Origin: Alphaproteobacteria bacterium RIFCSPHIGHO2_01_FULL_41_14
Lineage (GTDB): Bacteria; Pseudomonadota; Alphaproteobacteria; UBA7879; UBA5542
Direction: 5' to 3'
DNA length: 64,000 nucleotides
NCBI GenBank assembly: GCA_001767855.1
Contig: MEMF01000002.1
Span: 266,001 to 330,000 of the forward strand
Position numbers and translations under genes: made by a program. The notes beneath the pieces are model-generated. The model did not search any database. It saw only the letters and a list, made by a program, of their open reading frames with translations, and was not told the DNA's origin. Below are positions 16,749-24,914 of the stretch, piece after piece; the first letter of the stretch is position 1, and each line of letters opens with the position of its first letter.

Positions 16749-17723
16749 CTAAATTAGATTAAGGATCAGTTTAATGAGTATCTCTTTATCTGAGGGGTGA
16801 CTTTGAGCTATCAACAGAGCCAAAGTTGTCAAAGTCTCATTTGTAACGACATCGGTGTTTACACCATGTTGTTTTAGATAAAGGAGAAACAAAAAGCTTG
16901 CGGTTCTTTTGTTTCCATCAACAAAAGGGTGATCCTTAATGACAAAATAAAATAAGTGAGCTGCGCGTTCTTTAACGGAAGGATAGAGCATTTTCTGTCC
17001 AAAAGTTTGATGAACATTGCCAAAAATTTCCTTAATACCGTGATTTTGAGGTCTGGCAAATAGGTCTGAAGCCTCTCCTTTTTCTCTGAGTTTTTCTGCA
17101 AGGGAAGCAATAGCTTCTTCTGCTTCTTCTTCATCCAAAAGTGGGGGCACTTCTAAATCAGCAGGTCTCTCTAGCTTATTCTCATCATAGGCTAATAGAA
17201 GATGCCACGCTTTTGCAAATTTTTGAATAATTTCTAAAGCATTTTCTCCAATGTCTGTAATTTCTCCAGATTCTTTCAGACTTCTCTGGAGTAGATTTAA
17301 AGCGCTTGTAATTTCTTTGAGGCTTTTTTCACTGAGACGTCGTTGATTGAGAGTATATCCTTTAAGCAAATGGTGATTGAGAACCTGAGTCGCCCAACGT
17401 CTGAATTCTGTGCCTCTCTTTGAGTTTACCCTGTAGCCTACGGATAGGATGGCGTCCAAATTGTAATGGTTTACTTTATACGTTTTATTGTCAGTGGCAG
17501 TTGTTGCATAATTTGCAACAACTGATTTCCTTTCTAGCTCCTTAGTTTTAAAAATTTGAGAAAGATGCCTAGAAATCACGGACTTATCTCGTTGAAATAG
17601 CCCTGAAATCTGCATTAGGCTAAGCCAAATTGATTCGCCTTTTAGAACAACCTCTAAATTAATCTCCCCATCCTTGGAATGAAAGATAATTTGATTTTTT
17701 GTGATCTCTAAGTCATTGGCCAT
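16749..17723 (-). CDS. RhuM-type N-terminus fused to a Fic/Doc domain
   Basis: Residues of about 1-120 match the RhuM/virulence-protein type (IWLSLMQISGLFQRDKSVISRH..., YNLDAILSVGYRVNS-KRGTEFRRWA). The C-terminal part carries a Doc-like Fic motif HPFVDGNKRTA (265-275). The K in place of the second G of HxFxxGNGR is typical of Doc-type kinases and related enzymes, so phosphorylation rather than AMPylation is possible. The combined architecture is seen in toxin-like and phage-associated loci. No antitoxin gene is adjacent. A stem-forming sequence occurs in its leader (about 17732-17770). Confidence 0.8.
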   Translation of the reverse strand: MANDLEITKNQIIFHSKDGEINLEVVLKGESIWLSLMQISGLFQRDKSVISRHLSQIFKTKELERKSVVANYATTATDNKTYKVNHYNLDAILSVGYRVNSKRGTEFRRWATQVLNHHLLKGYTLNQRRLSEKSLKEITSALNLLQRSLKESGEITDIGENALEIIQKFAKAWHLLLAYDENKLERPADLEVPPLLDEEEAEEAIASLAEKLREKGEASDLFARPQNHGIKEIFGNVHQTFGQKMLYPSVKERAAHLFYFVIKDHPFVDGNKRTASFLFLLYLKQHGVNTDVVTNETLTTLALLIAQSHPSDKEILIKLILNLI

Positions 17724-17889
17724 TTTAAAGAGTCCCTTAGGAAACCGGAAGAGAGGCTTCCAGTTCCTTTTCCGATCCTATTGTAAGAGGGTTTTTTCGT
17801 AATTTCTATCTTTTCTTTGCCATCATGGGCTCGTCGATCTTTGAGGACAGAGCCAGATATTTGATTGGAAATCGATAAAAATGCCCCCA

Positions 17890-18822
17890 TCAGGGCAGAG
17901 TCGTCGAGTGTATGTGATTTGCTCCCCAAAACTCAGGCCAATCAGATGGTACGTAAATCTTCGGCCAAATAAAATCAGGCGACAATTGATGCCGAAACCA
18001 AGTCATTTGCCGTTTGGCGTAATGGCGCGTTTTTTGCTGAATTTGTTCCGTCATTTCGCCGTGCACGAGATGTCCTTCTAAATAAGATAGAATTTCTTCG
18101 TATCCCAATGTCTTTTTAGCCGTGAGGGAGGGCAGGATGTGGCGCTCTTTTAAGCGCCTCACCTCGTCGATGGCGCCATTTTCTAGCATATGCTCCACTC
18201 GCTTATTGAGGGCGGCATACAGGGTTTCCCGATCTGGGTCGATCAAAATTATTTTCAGAGGGGGGGAGAGGGGAACGATTTTTTCTTTAGGAATTTTCTG
18301 CCACTCTAGAAGAGGTTTTCTTGTGTGACGGATGACTTCAAGAGCCCGTAAAATACGTTGTGTATTCCGGGGGTCCATTTTCTCTGCCGTCAACGGATCT
18401 TCTTCTTTTAACAGCTGGAACATCTGGGTGGTGGAGGTGGCGGCCAAGAGAGAGTCTAGCTCTGCACGCAGAGAGGGAGGGATATCTGGAATGGGGCTTA
18501 ATCCCTCTAACAAAGTCTTTATATAAAGACCGGTGCCCCCCACAAGAATGGGGGGATGAGGGGGGGATTTTTTTAAAACCGCTTCCACAGACTGAAGCCA
18601 TTTTCCCGCCGAGTTAATGTCAGTAATGGGCAGAATACTATAGAGAAAGTGGGGAACGGAGGCCTGGTCTGAAAGCGTCGGTTGGGCCGAGAGAATGGGG
18701 AGCTCTTTGTAAAGCTGCATGCTATCCGCATTGAGGATGTGACCATTTACATGACGGGCAATATCTAGGGCAAGGGTTGACTTCCCCGAGGCTGTAGGTC
18801 CACAAATAATATAGGTTGTCAT
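17890..18822 (-). CDS. miaA: tRNA dimethylallyltransferase MiaA
   Basis: MiaA adds the dimethylallyl group to A37 of tRNAs reading UNN codons. It has 310 residues, normal for the family. The P-loop GPTASGKST is at residues 8-16, followed by the conserved NADSMQLYKELPI and GGTGLYIK motifs. The gene starts one base after btuD ends, so it is the last gene of the B12-uptake transcript and may be influenced by the riboswitch. This association is unusual: miaA more commonly sits near mutL or hfq. Confidence 0.95.
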   Translation of the reverse strand: MTTYIICGPTASGKSTLALDIARHVNGHILNADSMQLYKELPILSAQPTLSDQASVPHFLYSILPITDINSAGKWLQSVEAVLKKSPPHPPILVGGTGLYIKTLLEGLSPIPDIPPSLRAELDSLLAATSTTQMFQLLKEEDPLTAEKMDPRNTQRILRALEVIRHTRKPLLEWQKIPKEKIVPLSPPLKIILIDPDRETLYAALNKRVEHMLENGAIDEVRRLKERHILPSLTAKKTLGYEEILSYLEGHLVHGEMTEQIQQKTRHYAKRQMTWFRHQLSPDFIWPKIYVPSDWPEFWGANHIHSTTLP

Positions 18823-18823
18823 T

Positions 18824-19480
18824 TTAGGCTTGTACTTCTTTCAGAATGGGACGGGCTGTTTTTAATAAAGAAAAGTGCTGATCGGCCAAACATAGCACTT
18901 GGTCACAATAATCCAAAGCTAAGTTTTTTTGGTGCAGAGACAGAAGAACAATCTTATCTTGCTGTGCATATGCCCGCAGTACCTCAAGGGCGATTGTTTG
19001 ATAGGTGTCATCCAAATGGCTGGTAAGCTCATCTAGGATAAGAATATGTGTGTGTCTCATCACGGCGTACGCTAGAAACACGCGCGCTTTTTCACCAGAA
19101 GAGAGGGTTAAAAAGTTTTGGTCTAAAAGGGGATGCAAAGCCAGGGTTTTCAACAGCGGGTGATCTAGATGAAATTTCGGGTTATGGATGGTCATGACCT
19201 GTTTGGTTGAAAGTGGCCAATGACAGGTGAGCGTAGCAGGGATATAGGTACGGATCTCTGTGAGGTCTTTAAGAGAGTACGTGGCCAAGTCTTTATGATG
19301 GAGGGATATCTTTCCTGTATAATCAGGATTTAACCCAGCAATGGCACGCAAAAAAGAAGTTTTCCCCGTGCCATTTGGGCCCGTGATGCCGATGAGATGT
19401 GACCTCGAAAAATGAGCAGAATAACCTTTGAGTAGAAGTTTAGAATGGTATTTCAACGTAAAGTTTTCAAAACGAATCAT
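18824..19480 (-). CDS. btuD: ABC transporter ATP-binding protein, probable cobalamin importer
   Basis: This cytoplasmic ATPase would power B12 import. Walker A GPNGTGKTS is at about residues 34-42, the signature LSSGEK at 126-131, and Walker B ILILDE at 146-151. Starting at 19480 (MIRFENF) gives 218 residues, a compact ATPase, and overlaps the permease gene by 14 bases. A longer frame from 19528 lacks family similarity at its beginning. Cobalamin specificity rests on the upstream riboswitch and operon partners. Confidence 0.85.
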   Translation of the reverse strand: MIRFENFTLKYHSKLLLKGYSAHFSRSHLIGITGPNGTGKTSFLRAIAGLNPDYTGKISLHHKDLATYSLKDLTEIRTYIPATLTCHWPLSTKQVMTIHNPKFHLDHPLLKTLALHPLLDQNFLTLSSGEKARVFLAYAVMRHTHILILDELTSHLDDTYQTIALEVLRAYAQQDKIVLLSLHQKNLALDYCDQVLCLADQHFSLLKTARPILKEVQA

Positions 19481-20435
19481 GGGAGGACCCTTTCTTTTTG
19501 AGGATGAGGAACAGGAAAAAAGGAGCACCCAAAAGAGCGGTAATCACTCCTATTTTTATTTCGGTGTGCGTGGGCAGAAGCCTCACAACGATATCGGCCA
19601 CAAGACAGAGGAAAGCCCCTCCCAAGGCAGAGGGAAGAAGAAGATCGCTGGGTTTCACCTTCAGAAAATGCCGCAAGATATGAGGGACAATAAGCCCCAC
19701 AAACCCAATTGTTCCTCCCATGGCGGTCAGTGGGCCAATGCAAAGAGCAATCCCAACAATGATCATTTGGGTGGATCGCCTTAAGGAATACCCAAGCGTT
19801 GCTGCCATCTCTTCTCCCAAGCTTAAGGCATCTAAAAGCGGACGCTGGATCCACAGCAGCACGACTCCGACTCCCAAGAAAGGAAGGGTAAAAAGAATAT
19901 TCTCTAAGGGTTGTTGGTCAAACGATCCTAAAAGCCAAAACATAATTTCTAAATTTTTGTAAGGATTTTTAGAGAGGTTGAGGGTGAGCGCTGTTAAGGC
20001 GCTAAAGAGACTGTTAAAAGAGAGACCAATCAGAATCAGTGTCAAGATGTCTGATTTTTTTAAAGAGATGACATACAGAAAAAACATGAGTGTGAAGGTA
20101 CCTATGACACCGCAGAAAGAGGTTAAAAAAGGAGAGATCCCAAAAGAAAGGGCGAGAACGGCCCCAAAAGAAGCGGCAGAAGAAATCCCGATAATGCCAG
20201 CGTCAGCAAGAGGGTTCCTTAAATACCCCTGAAGGACAGCACCCGTTAGGCCCAACATACCACCTGTTAGAAGCGCTAGAAGGGTGCGGGGAAGTCGTAA
20301 AATTTCAAGGACGGTCCAAAATGTCTCAAAATCTTTTATCAGGAGAGAGAAGGGAAAATTTCCCACCAAGAGAGAACTCAAAATGCTGACGACGAGCAAC
20401 GTAAAGAGGATGATGAGCAGGGCGGGTTTACGCAT
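19467..20435 (-). CDS. btuC: FecCD-family permease, probable cobalamin importer
   Basis: The 322-residue integral membrane protein has about nine hydrophobic segments and FecCD motifs: LRLPRTLLALLTGGMLGLTG near residues 47-66 (a signature of the BtuC/FhuB class), NPLADAGIIG, and GTIGFVGLIVPHI. It would form the B12 channel in the inner membrane. Its start overlaps the end of btuF by eight bases and its end overlaps btuD, indicating translational coupling. Confidence 0.9.
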   Translation of the reverse strand: MRKPALLIILFTLLVVSILSSLLVGNFPFSLLIKDFETFWTVLEILRLPRTLLALLTGGMLGLTGAVLQGYLRNPLADAGIIGISSAASFGAVLALSFGISPFLTSFCGVIGTFTLMFFLYVISLKKSDILTLILIGLSFNSLFSALTALTLNLSKNPYKNLEIMFWLLGSFDQQPLENILFTLPFLGVGVVLLWIQRPLLDALSLGEEMAATLGYSLRRSTQMIIVGIALCIGPLTAMGGTIGFVGLIVPHILRHFLKVKPSDLLLPSALGGAFLCLVADIVVRLLPTHTEIKIGVITALLGAPFFLFLILKKKGSSHDSF

Positions 20436-21180
20436 GGGATGTTTCTCTCAATAGACGAATCAACTCAAACACAGCCGGGGGATAGGGACACAGGGTTAAT
20501 CGATAGGGAATTTTCTGAAGCGTTATTTTTTTCTTTTTGAGATGGTCCCAGAGAGGGTGAGGTCTCGGCGTATCTGAAAAGAAAACAGCGGATAGAGGGG
20601 TAGAGAGAAGAGACTCTAAGGAATTATAGGTCCATCCTTCTTTGGTGCCATACAGATTTTCATATCCAGCCGCTAGAAGAACTTCATTTAAGAGGGTATG
20701 ATTTCCAGGAGAAAGCCCTTGGGCTTCGTAGAACGCCGCTTTTTGTGTACAGGACGTACAGGGAGAATTCTTCTTTAAACGTTGGATCCATTTTTCCCCT
20801 TGTACAGAGTGGAACACGTGGGACAAAAAAAGAATTTGTTTTTCCAACTCTTGGAACGAGTGAGGATAAGAAAGAGCAATGAGCCGAATCTTCTTTTTTT
20901 GACATAACTTTTTGATGACAGGAGAAATGGGTTCATACCCAATCACCATTTTAAGGGCGGGGTTCATCAAGTCTTCGGCGGTCCCTCTGTGGGTAGGGAC
21001 AGAGGATGTACGGGAAGCTAAATAAGAGAGCTCGGGGTCTTGTCCTACATAACTGACCGAGTGAATCTCTTCTGGGGAGGCCATCCCTAAAAGCCATTGA
21101 TCGGCGCATAAATCGAGGGAAAGGATGCTTGCAGATAAAGGAGCCATGAAAAAACTAAAAATAAAGATGTGTGCCCACAT
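20428..21180 (-). CDS. btuF: Periplasmic cobalamin-binding protein (BtuF-like)
   Basis: Starting at 21180 (MWAHIFIFSFFMAPLSAS, signal peptide) with AGGAAGGG upstream gives 250 residues. The mature N-terminus SLDLCADQWLLGMA and the later VIGYEPIS region fit the helical-backbone substrate-binding proteins of B12 and Fe-siderophore transporters. It would pass cobalamin from the outer-membrane receptor to the permease. The gene overlaps the end of btuB by 26 bases. It is more diverged than its permease partner. Confidence 0.8.
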   Translation of the reverse strand: MWAHIFIFSFFMAPLSASILSLDLCADQWLLGMASPEEIHSVSYVGQDPELSYLASRTSSVPTHRGTAEDLMNPALKMVIGYEPISPVIKKLCQKKKIRLIALSYPHSFQELEKQILFLSHVFHSVQGEKWIQRLKKNSPCTSCTQKAAFYEAQGLSPGNHTLLNEVLLAAGYENLYGTKEGWTYNSLESLLSTPLSAVFFSDTPRPHPLWDHLKKKKITLQKIPYRLTLCPYPPAVFELIRLLRETSHA

Positions 21181-22942
21181 AGATGGCCCTTCCTGGAGTT
21201 TGATAGTTATACGTTTGTGCATAGCGGGTATTGAAGGCATTGTCCAGACGGGCAAAGAGAGAGGCCCCTGGGTTTAGCTGATATTTAAGAGCGATGTTCA
21301 CAAGGGAATATTCCCTGAGCCCTTGTCCTTGAGTGCTCTGCCTTTTCCCGATGTAGAGGATTTCAGGGCTGAGGGTGACATCTTCCGTAGGCCCATAATC
21401 CAGTTGGAAACAGGCTTTATGTTTAGGAAATTCGGGATTTGTGTTGGCTTGGTGTGCATCGAGATTTGTATAGGTATAACTCATTGTTGTACTCACCGTT
21501 GGATAAGGCACATAGAGAAACTGGGATTCTACGCCCGAGATTTTGGTGGATCCCGGAAGGTTTACGCTTCTACGCACATTATTTTGTAAGTTGCCTTGGA
21601 TCATGTTGGTAATTTGTGTCAAAAAGGGAGTGAGTTGGAAAGACATATTCTGATGGGGGAACGTTTGTTCAAAGGTCATATCTAGGGTGCGGGTTCGTTC
21701 AGATCTGAGCAGAGGGTTCCCTTGCACATAGGTGTTGGTCACATAAAGATCGAAAAGCGCGGGATTTAAAAATCCGGTTCGAATCCCCCCTTTCACAAGG
21801 GTATTCCCTCTCGCGTAAGCCAGGACAGCGGAATAGGTCGTGTTTCCCCCGAACTTTTGATGATGGTCAAGCCGTATACCTGCTTCAGCGGAAAGTGTCT
21901 CTGTGAGATGGGCCTTTTGGATCCACCCCCCATAAGCGGAGAGGAGACTCTTTTTGAGAGGGGGAGAGCCGCTGTTCATACGGTCTTGCTGAACGCCAGC
22001 TAAGAGAGTTGATTCTAAGCGCGGAGAGAGAGTGTACGTTCCTGTATAGCTGGCGCCGCTCATTAAAAAGAAAGAGGCGGGAAAGCTGGTGGTTTTGAGT
22101 TTGCTGCGATTCAGAAAGCCTTTAACAGCATGGGTCGTGGTCTCAAATCCGAGGCCCAATAAGGCCAGAGTTGTGGCTTGGTCTTCCTGTGGTTTGGGCG
22201 ATAAAGGGGTGACAGTATTTGCGTCATATTTTGTTTCAGTTTCCAGGACTCTGGCGGTGAGCTTAAAGGTACTGGTATCTCCCACTTGATGTTCCAACCG
22301 AGTGGCCATGTTTCCTAAGCGGGCCCGCCCCCTTTCTCCTGGTTTTCGGGTATTACCATATTGGGGGAGACCCGCGGTGCGAGAGCCCTCTCCGTGAATG
22401 ACCCATTGGGTCTCAGGTGTTATTTTTTGGTGGGCCAGGTGACCATATCCCCATTGAAAACTGCCGCCTTCCGCGGTGAAGATGTTCTCAGCTGGCAGAA
22501 ACGGCGTTTCCATCAAGACAACGCCTCCACTGGCGCCATTGCCATAACGGACGCCCTGACTGCCCGGGATCACCTCTGTTAAACGGGTTGCTCCTCCGAG
22601 AAGGGGAGAGAAGTTCACATAGCCTCCGCCATCTTGAACGGGGATATCATCGATGCTCACGTAAGTGTTACGAGACGTTTGTCCGCGGAAGCTCACATTA
22701 CTTATTTGCCCCATCCCCCCTAATTTTTTGAGAATCAAACTGGGAAGAGCTTCCAAAGCATCTCTGGCTTCAGAGGGTGTCTCAGCCACATCAGTGGGTT
22801 TATAGCTCTGGGCTTTCAAGGTTTCTTTCCAGGAGTGTCGGGCGGGAATGGTCAGAACCAACGCGGCGTATCCTTGGAACGAGAGACCTGAGATCAGACC
22901 AAGGACAAAGATAAACCGACTCAAAGACAACCGCCTTTTCAT
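21155..22942 (-). CDS. btuB: TonB-dependent outer-membrane receptor BtuB
   Basis: This 595-residue receptor has a signal peptide, then a plug domain (ISNVSFRGQTSRNTYVSIDDIPVQ, about residues 80-103, and GNGASGGVVLMET) and a beta-barrel ending in Phe (GTHLYF). The cobalamin riboswitch immediately upstream and the BtuF/C/D genes downstream identify the ligand as vitamin B12 or a relative. The ATG at 22942 is preferred over a TTG at 22954. TonB, ExbB and ExbD are not in this window. Confidence 0.9.
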   Translation of the reverse strand: MKRRLSLSRFIFVLGLISGLSFQGYAALVLTIPARHSWKETLKAQSYKPTDVAETPSEARDALEALPSLILKKLGGMGQISNVSFRGQTSRNTYVSIDDIPVQDGGGYVNFSPLLGGATRLTEVIPGSQGVRYGNGASGGVVLMETPFLPAENIFTAEGGSFQWGYGHLAHQKITPETQWVIHGEGSRTAGLPQYGNTRKPGERGRARLGNMATRLEHQVGDTSTFKLTARVLETETKYDANTVTPLSPKPQEDQATTLALLGLGFETTTHAVKGFLNRSKLKTTSFPASFFLMSGASYTGTYTLSPRLESTLLAGVQQDRMNSGSPPLKKSLLSAYGGWIQKAHLTETLSAEAGIRLDHHQKFGGNTTYSAVLAYARGNTLVKGGIRTGFLNPALFDLYVTNTYVQGNPLLRSERTRTLDMTFEQTFPHQNMSFQLTPFLTQITNMIQGNLQNNVRRSVNLPGSTKISGVESQFLYVPYPTVSTTMSYTYTNLDAHQANTNPEFPKHKACFQLDYGPTEDVTLSPEILYIGKRQSTQGQGLREYSLVNIALKYQLNPGASLFARLDNAFNTRYAQTYNYQTPGRAIYVGTHLYF

Positions 22943-23044
22943 GTTTCTTCTCAATAGTTAATTTTTATTGTCAGGTCGCGTATGAAATATTTTTTAAGAA
23001 AAATTCACAGAGTCTTGATCCCGCCGATCAAAAACATAGGACAC

Positions 23045-23215
23045 TGATAAGGGCAGGTCTCCTGGCTTAAGCATTGACGATGTAGAAAATCTTCCCAGGG
23101 ATCACGCCCCAGTGATTGAGGAAGAGAAACTTCCTCTGCGATCCACATCACATCTTTTACAGTTGCGGGGGCAGCTGTGGTTTCACACCACATTCCCTTA
23201 GACCCTTATTCCAGG
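23045..23215 (-). promoter_or_regulatory. Cobalamin (AdoCbl) riboswitch
   Basis: Read on the minus strand, the class hallmarks appear in order: GGTGTGAAACCAC, then GCTGCCCCCGCAACTGTAA (about 23157-23175), a CACTGGG...GGGAAG stretch, and the B12 box AGCCAGGAGACCTGCC (23052-23067). About 110 bases separate it from the btuB start. A short stem TTGATC/GATCAA lies between. High cobalamin would reduce expression of the btuBFCD-miaA transcript. Confidence 0.95.
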
Positions 23216-23284
23216 CATCATGGCAAAAAGAGAGAGAAAGTTCAAGGGGAAGTCTCAAACTTGTGTGAACTCAAACACAAAAAC

Positions 23285-23312
23285 TTGCCAAATCATAAAA
23301 AGGGCGTATACT
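23285..23312 (+). promoter_or_regulatory. Promoter of the nusA operon
   Basis: TTGCCA (23285-23290), 16 bases, TATACT (23307-23312): a near-consensus sigma-70 promoter. It would start transcripts near 23319 and produce a leader of about 72 bases before nusA. Confidence 0.7.
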
Positions 23313-23341
23313 GCCCCTTAACATCCTTTTCATATTGTCAA

Positions 23342-23369
23342 GGTGGACCGTTGGTCCGCCTTTTTATTT
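23342..23369 (+). terminator. Intrinsic terminator inside the nusA leader (attenuator-like)
   Basis: GGTGGACC (23342-23349) pairs with GGTCCGCC (23353-23360) over a three-base loop, followed by TTTTTATTT. It lies about 25 bases after the predicted start of transcription and 22 bases before the nusA ATG. Transcripts would have to read through it, suggesting control, perhaps by NusA itself. Confidence 0.65.
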
Positions 23370-23391
23370 AGGTAAATTACGAGGAAAAAGA

Positions 23392-24885
23392 ATGGTAGCA
23401 TCAATAAACAAAGAAGCATTGCAAATTGCGGAAGCTGTGGCCCAGGAAAAAGGTATTAACCCTGAAGAGGTGTTAATTGCTATGGAAGAGGCCATTCAAA
23501 AGCTAGGTCGTTCCAAATATGGAATCGAAAATGATATTCGGGTGCAGATTGACCGCAAAACAGGTGCCATTCAAATCGACCGGTACAGAGAAGTTGTGGA
23601 AATGGTGGAAGATGCCGCCAAACAAATCTCCCTCGAAGAGGCACAAGCGCAAGATAAAGGTGTTGCCATTGGGGATTTTCTCATCGAAAATTTGCCACCT
23701 GTTCAATTTGGCCGTGTGGGGGCACAAGCTGCCCGGCAAGTTATTTCTTCCCGCGTTAGGGGGGCTGAACGTAGGAAGCAATACGAAGATTTCAAAGACA
23801 AAATTGGCGAAATTGTGAGTGGTATTGTCAAACGGGTTGATTACGGGAATTACATTATCGACATTGGCCGCACGGAATGTTTACTCAGACGGGATGAAAG
23901 TATTCCGCGCGAAATGTTGAAACCAGGGGATCGGGTACGTTGTTTTGTGCTGGATGTGCGCGAAGAAGCACGGGGACCCCAAGTCTTTTTGTCGCGGTCT
24001 CACCCTGACTTTATGGCCAAACTTTTTTCCCAAGAAGTTCCAGAAATTTATGATGGGAACATAGAGATCCTTTCTGTAGCTCGTGACCCCGGAAGCCGTG
24101 CCAAGATTGCGGTGCGGTCTCGGGACAGCAGCATTGATCCCGTGGGGGCGTGCGTGGGGATGAGAGGAAGCCGAGTTCAAGCTGTTGTGAATGAATTACA
24201 AGGGGAGAAGGTTGACATCATCTTGTGGTCGGCAGACCTCGGGACATTCATTGTCAATGCCTTAACGCCAGCTGAAATTTCAAAAGTCGTGATTGATGAA
24301 GATCAAAATCGGGTGGAAGTCATTGTGCCAGAAGACCAACAGAGCCTCGCCATCGGAAGACGGGGACAGAATGTAAGGTTAGCCTCACTTCTCACCGGCA
24401 TGGAACTGAGTATCATGACAGAAGCGCAAGAATCAGACCGTCGTACGGAAGAGTTTAGTCGGAAGACCTCTCTCTTTATCGAAGCGCTCGATGTGGATGA
24501 GGTGATCGCGCACCTCTTGGCTGTGGAAGGCTTTTCTACTCTAGAGGAAATTCTAGACGTCAGTGACGCAGAGCTTGCTGCCATTGAAGGGTTTGACGAA
24601 ACCTTAGCCACAGAGTTAAAAACACGGGCCGCAACCTTTTTGAAAGAGCGGGCAGAGATCCTGAAAAGTAGGTGTGCGTCTTTGGGCATTTCCAAGGAGA
24701 TTATGGAGATGGATGGACTTTCCCTTGAAATAAAAGAAAAATTAGGGCAAAACAACATCAAGACATTAGATGACCTTGGGGATCTTTCCTCGGATGAGCT
24801 GATGGATATTGTTGGTAAATCAGCGCTAAAAGAAGAAGAAGCCAATCAAGTTATCATGAAAGCACGAGCTCATTGGTTTGAGTAG
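23392..24885 (+). CDS. nusA: Transcription termination/antitermination factor NusA
   Basis: NusA binds RNA polymerase and modulates pausing, termination and antitermination. The ATG at 23392 follows GAGGAAAAAG and gives 497 residues. In order are an N-terminal polymerase-binding domain, an S1 domain (GEIVSGIVKRVDYGNYIIDIG, about 134-154), two KH domains (DPVGACVGMRGSRVQ and LAIGRRGQNVRLAS), and acidic C-terminal repeats. In most proteobacteria rimP precedes nusA, but here the upstream neighbour is the divergent B12 operon. infB follows after 29 bases. Confidence 0.96.
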   Translation: MVASINKEALQIAEAVAQEKGINPEEVLIAMEEAIQKLGRSKYGIENDIRVQIDRKTGAIQIDRYREVVEMVEDAAKQISLEEAQAQDKGVAIGDFLIENLPPVQFGRVGAQAARQVISSRVRGAERRKQYEDFKDKIGEIVSGIVKRVDYGNYIIDIGRTECLLRRDESIPREMLKPGDRVRCFVLDVREEARGPQVFLSRSHPDFMAKLFSQEVPEIYDGNIEILSVARDPGSRAKIAVRSRDSSIDPVGACVGMRGSRVQAVVNELQGEKVDIILWSADLGTFIVNALTPAEISKVVIDEDQNRVEVIVPEDQQSLAIGRRGQNVRLASLLTGMELSIMTEAQESDRRTEEFSRKTSLFIEALDVDEVIAHLLAVEGFSTLEEILDVSDAELAAIEGFDETLATELKTRAATFLKERAEILKSRCASLGISKEIMEMDGLSLEIKEKLGQNNIKTLDDLGDLSSDELMDIVGKSALKEEEANQVIMKARAHWFE

Positions 24886-24914
24886 TTGAGTTCAACTTGG
24901 GTGATGAGTATAAA

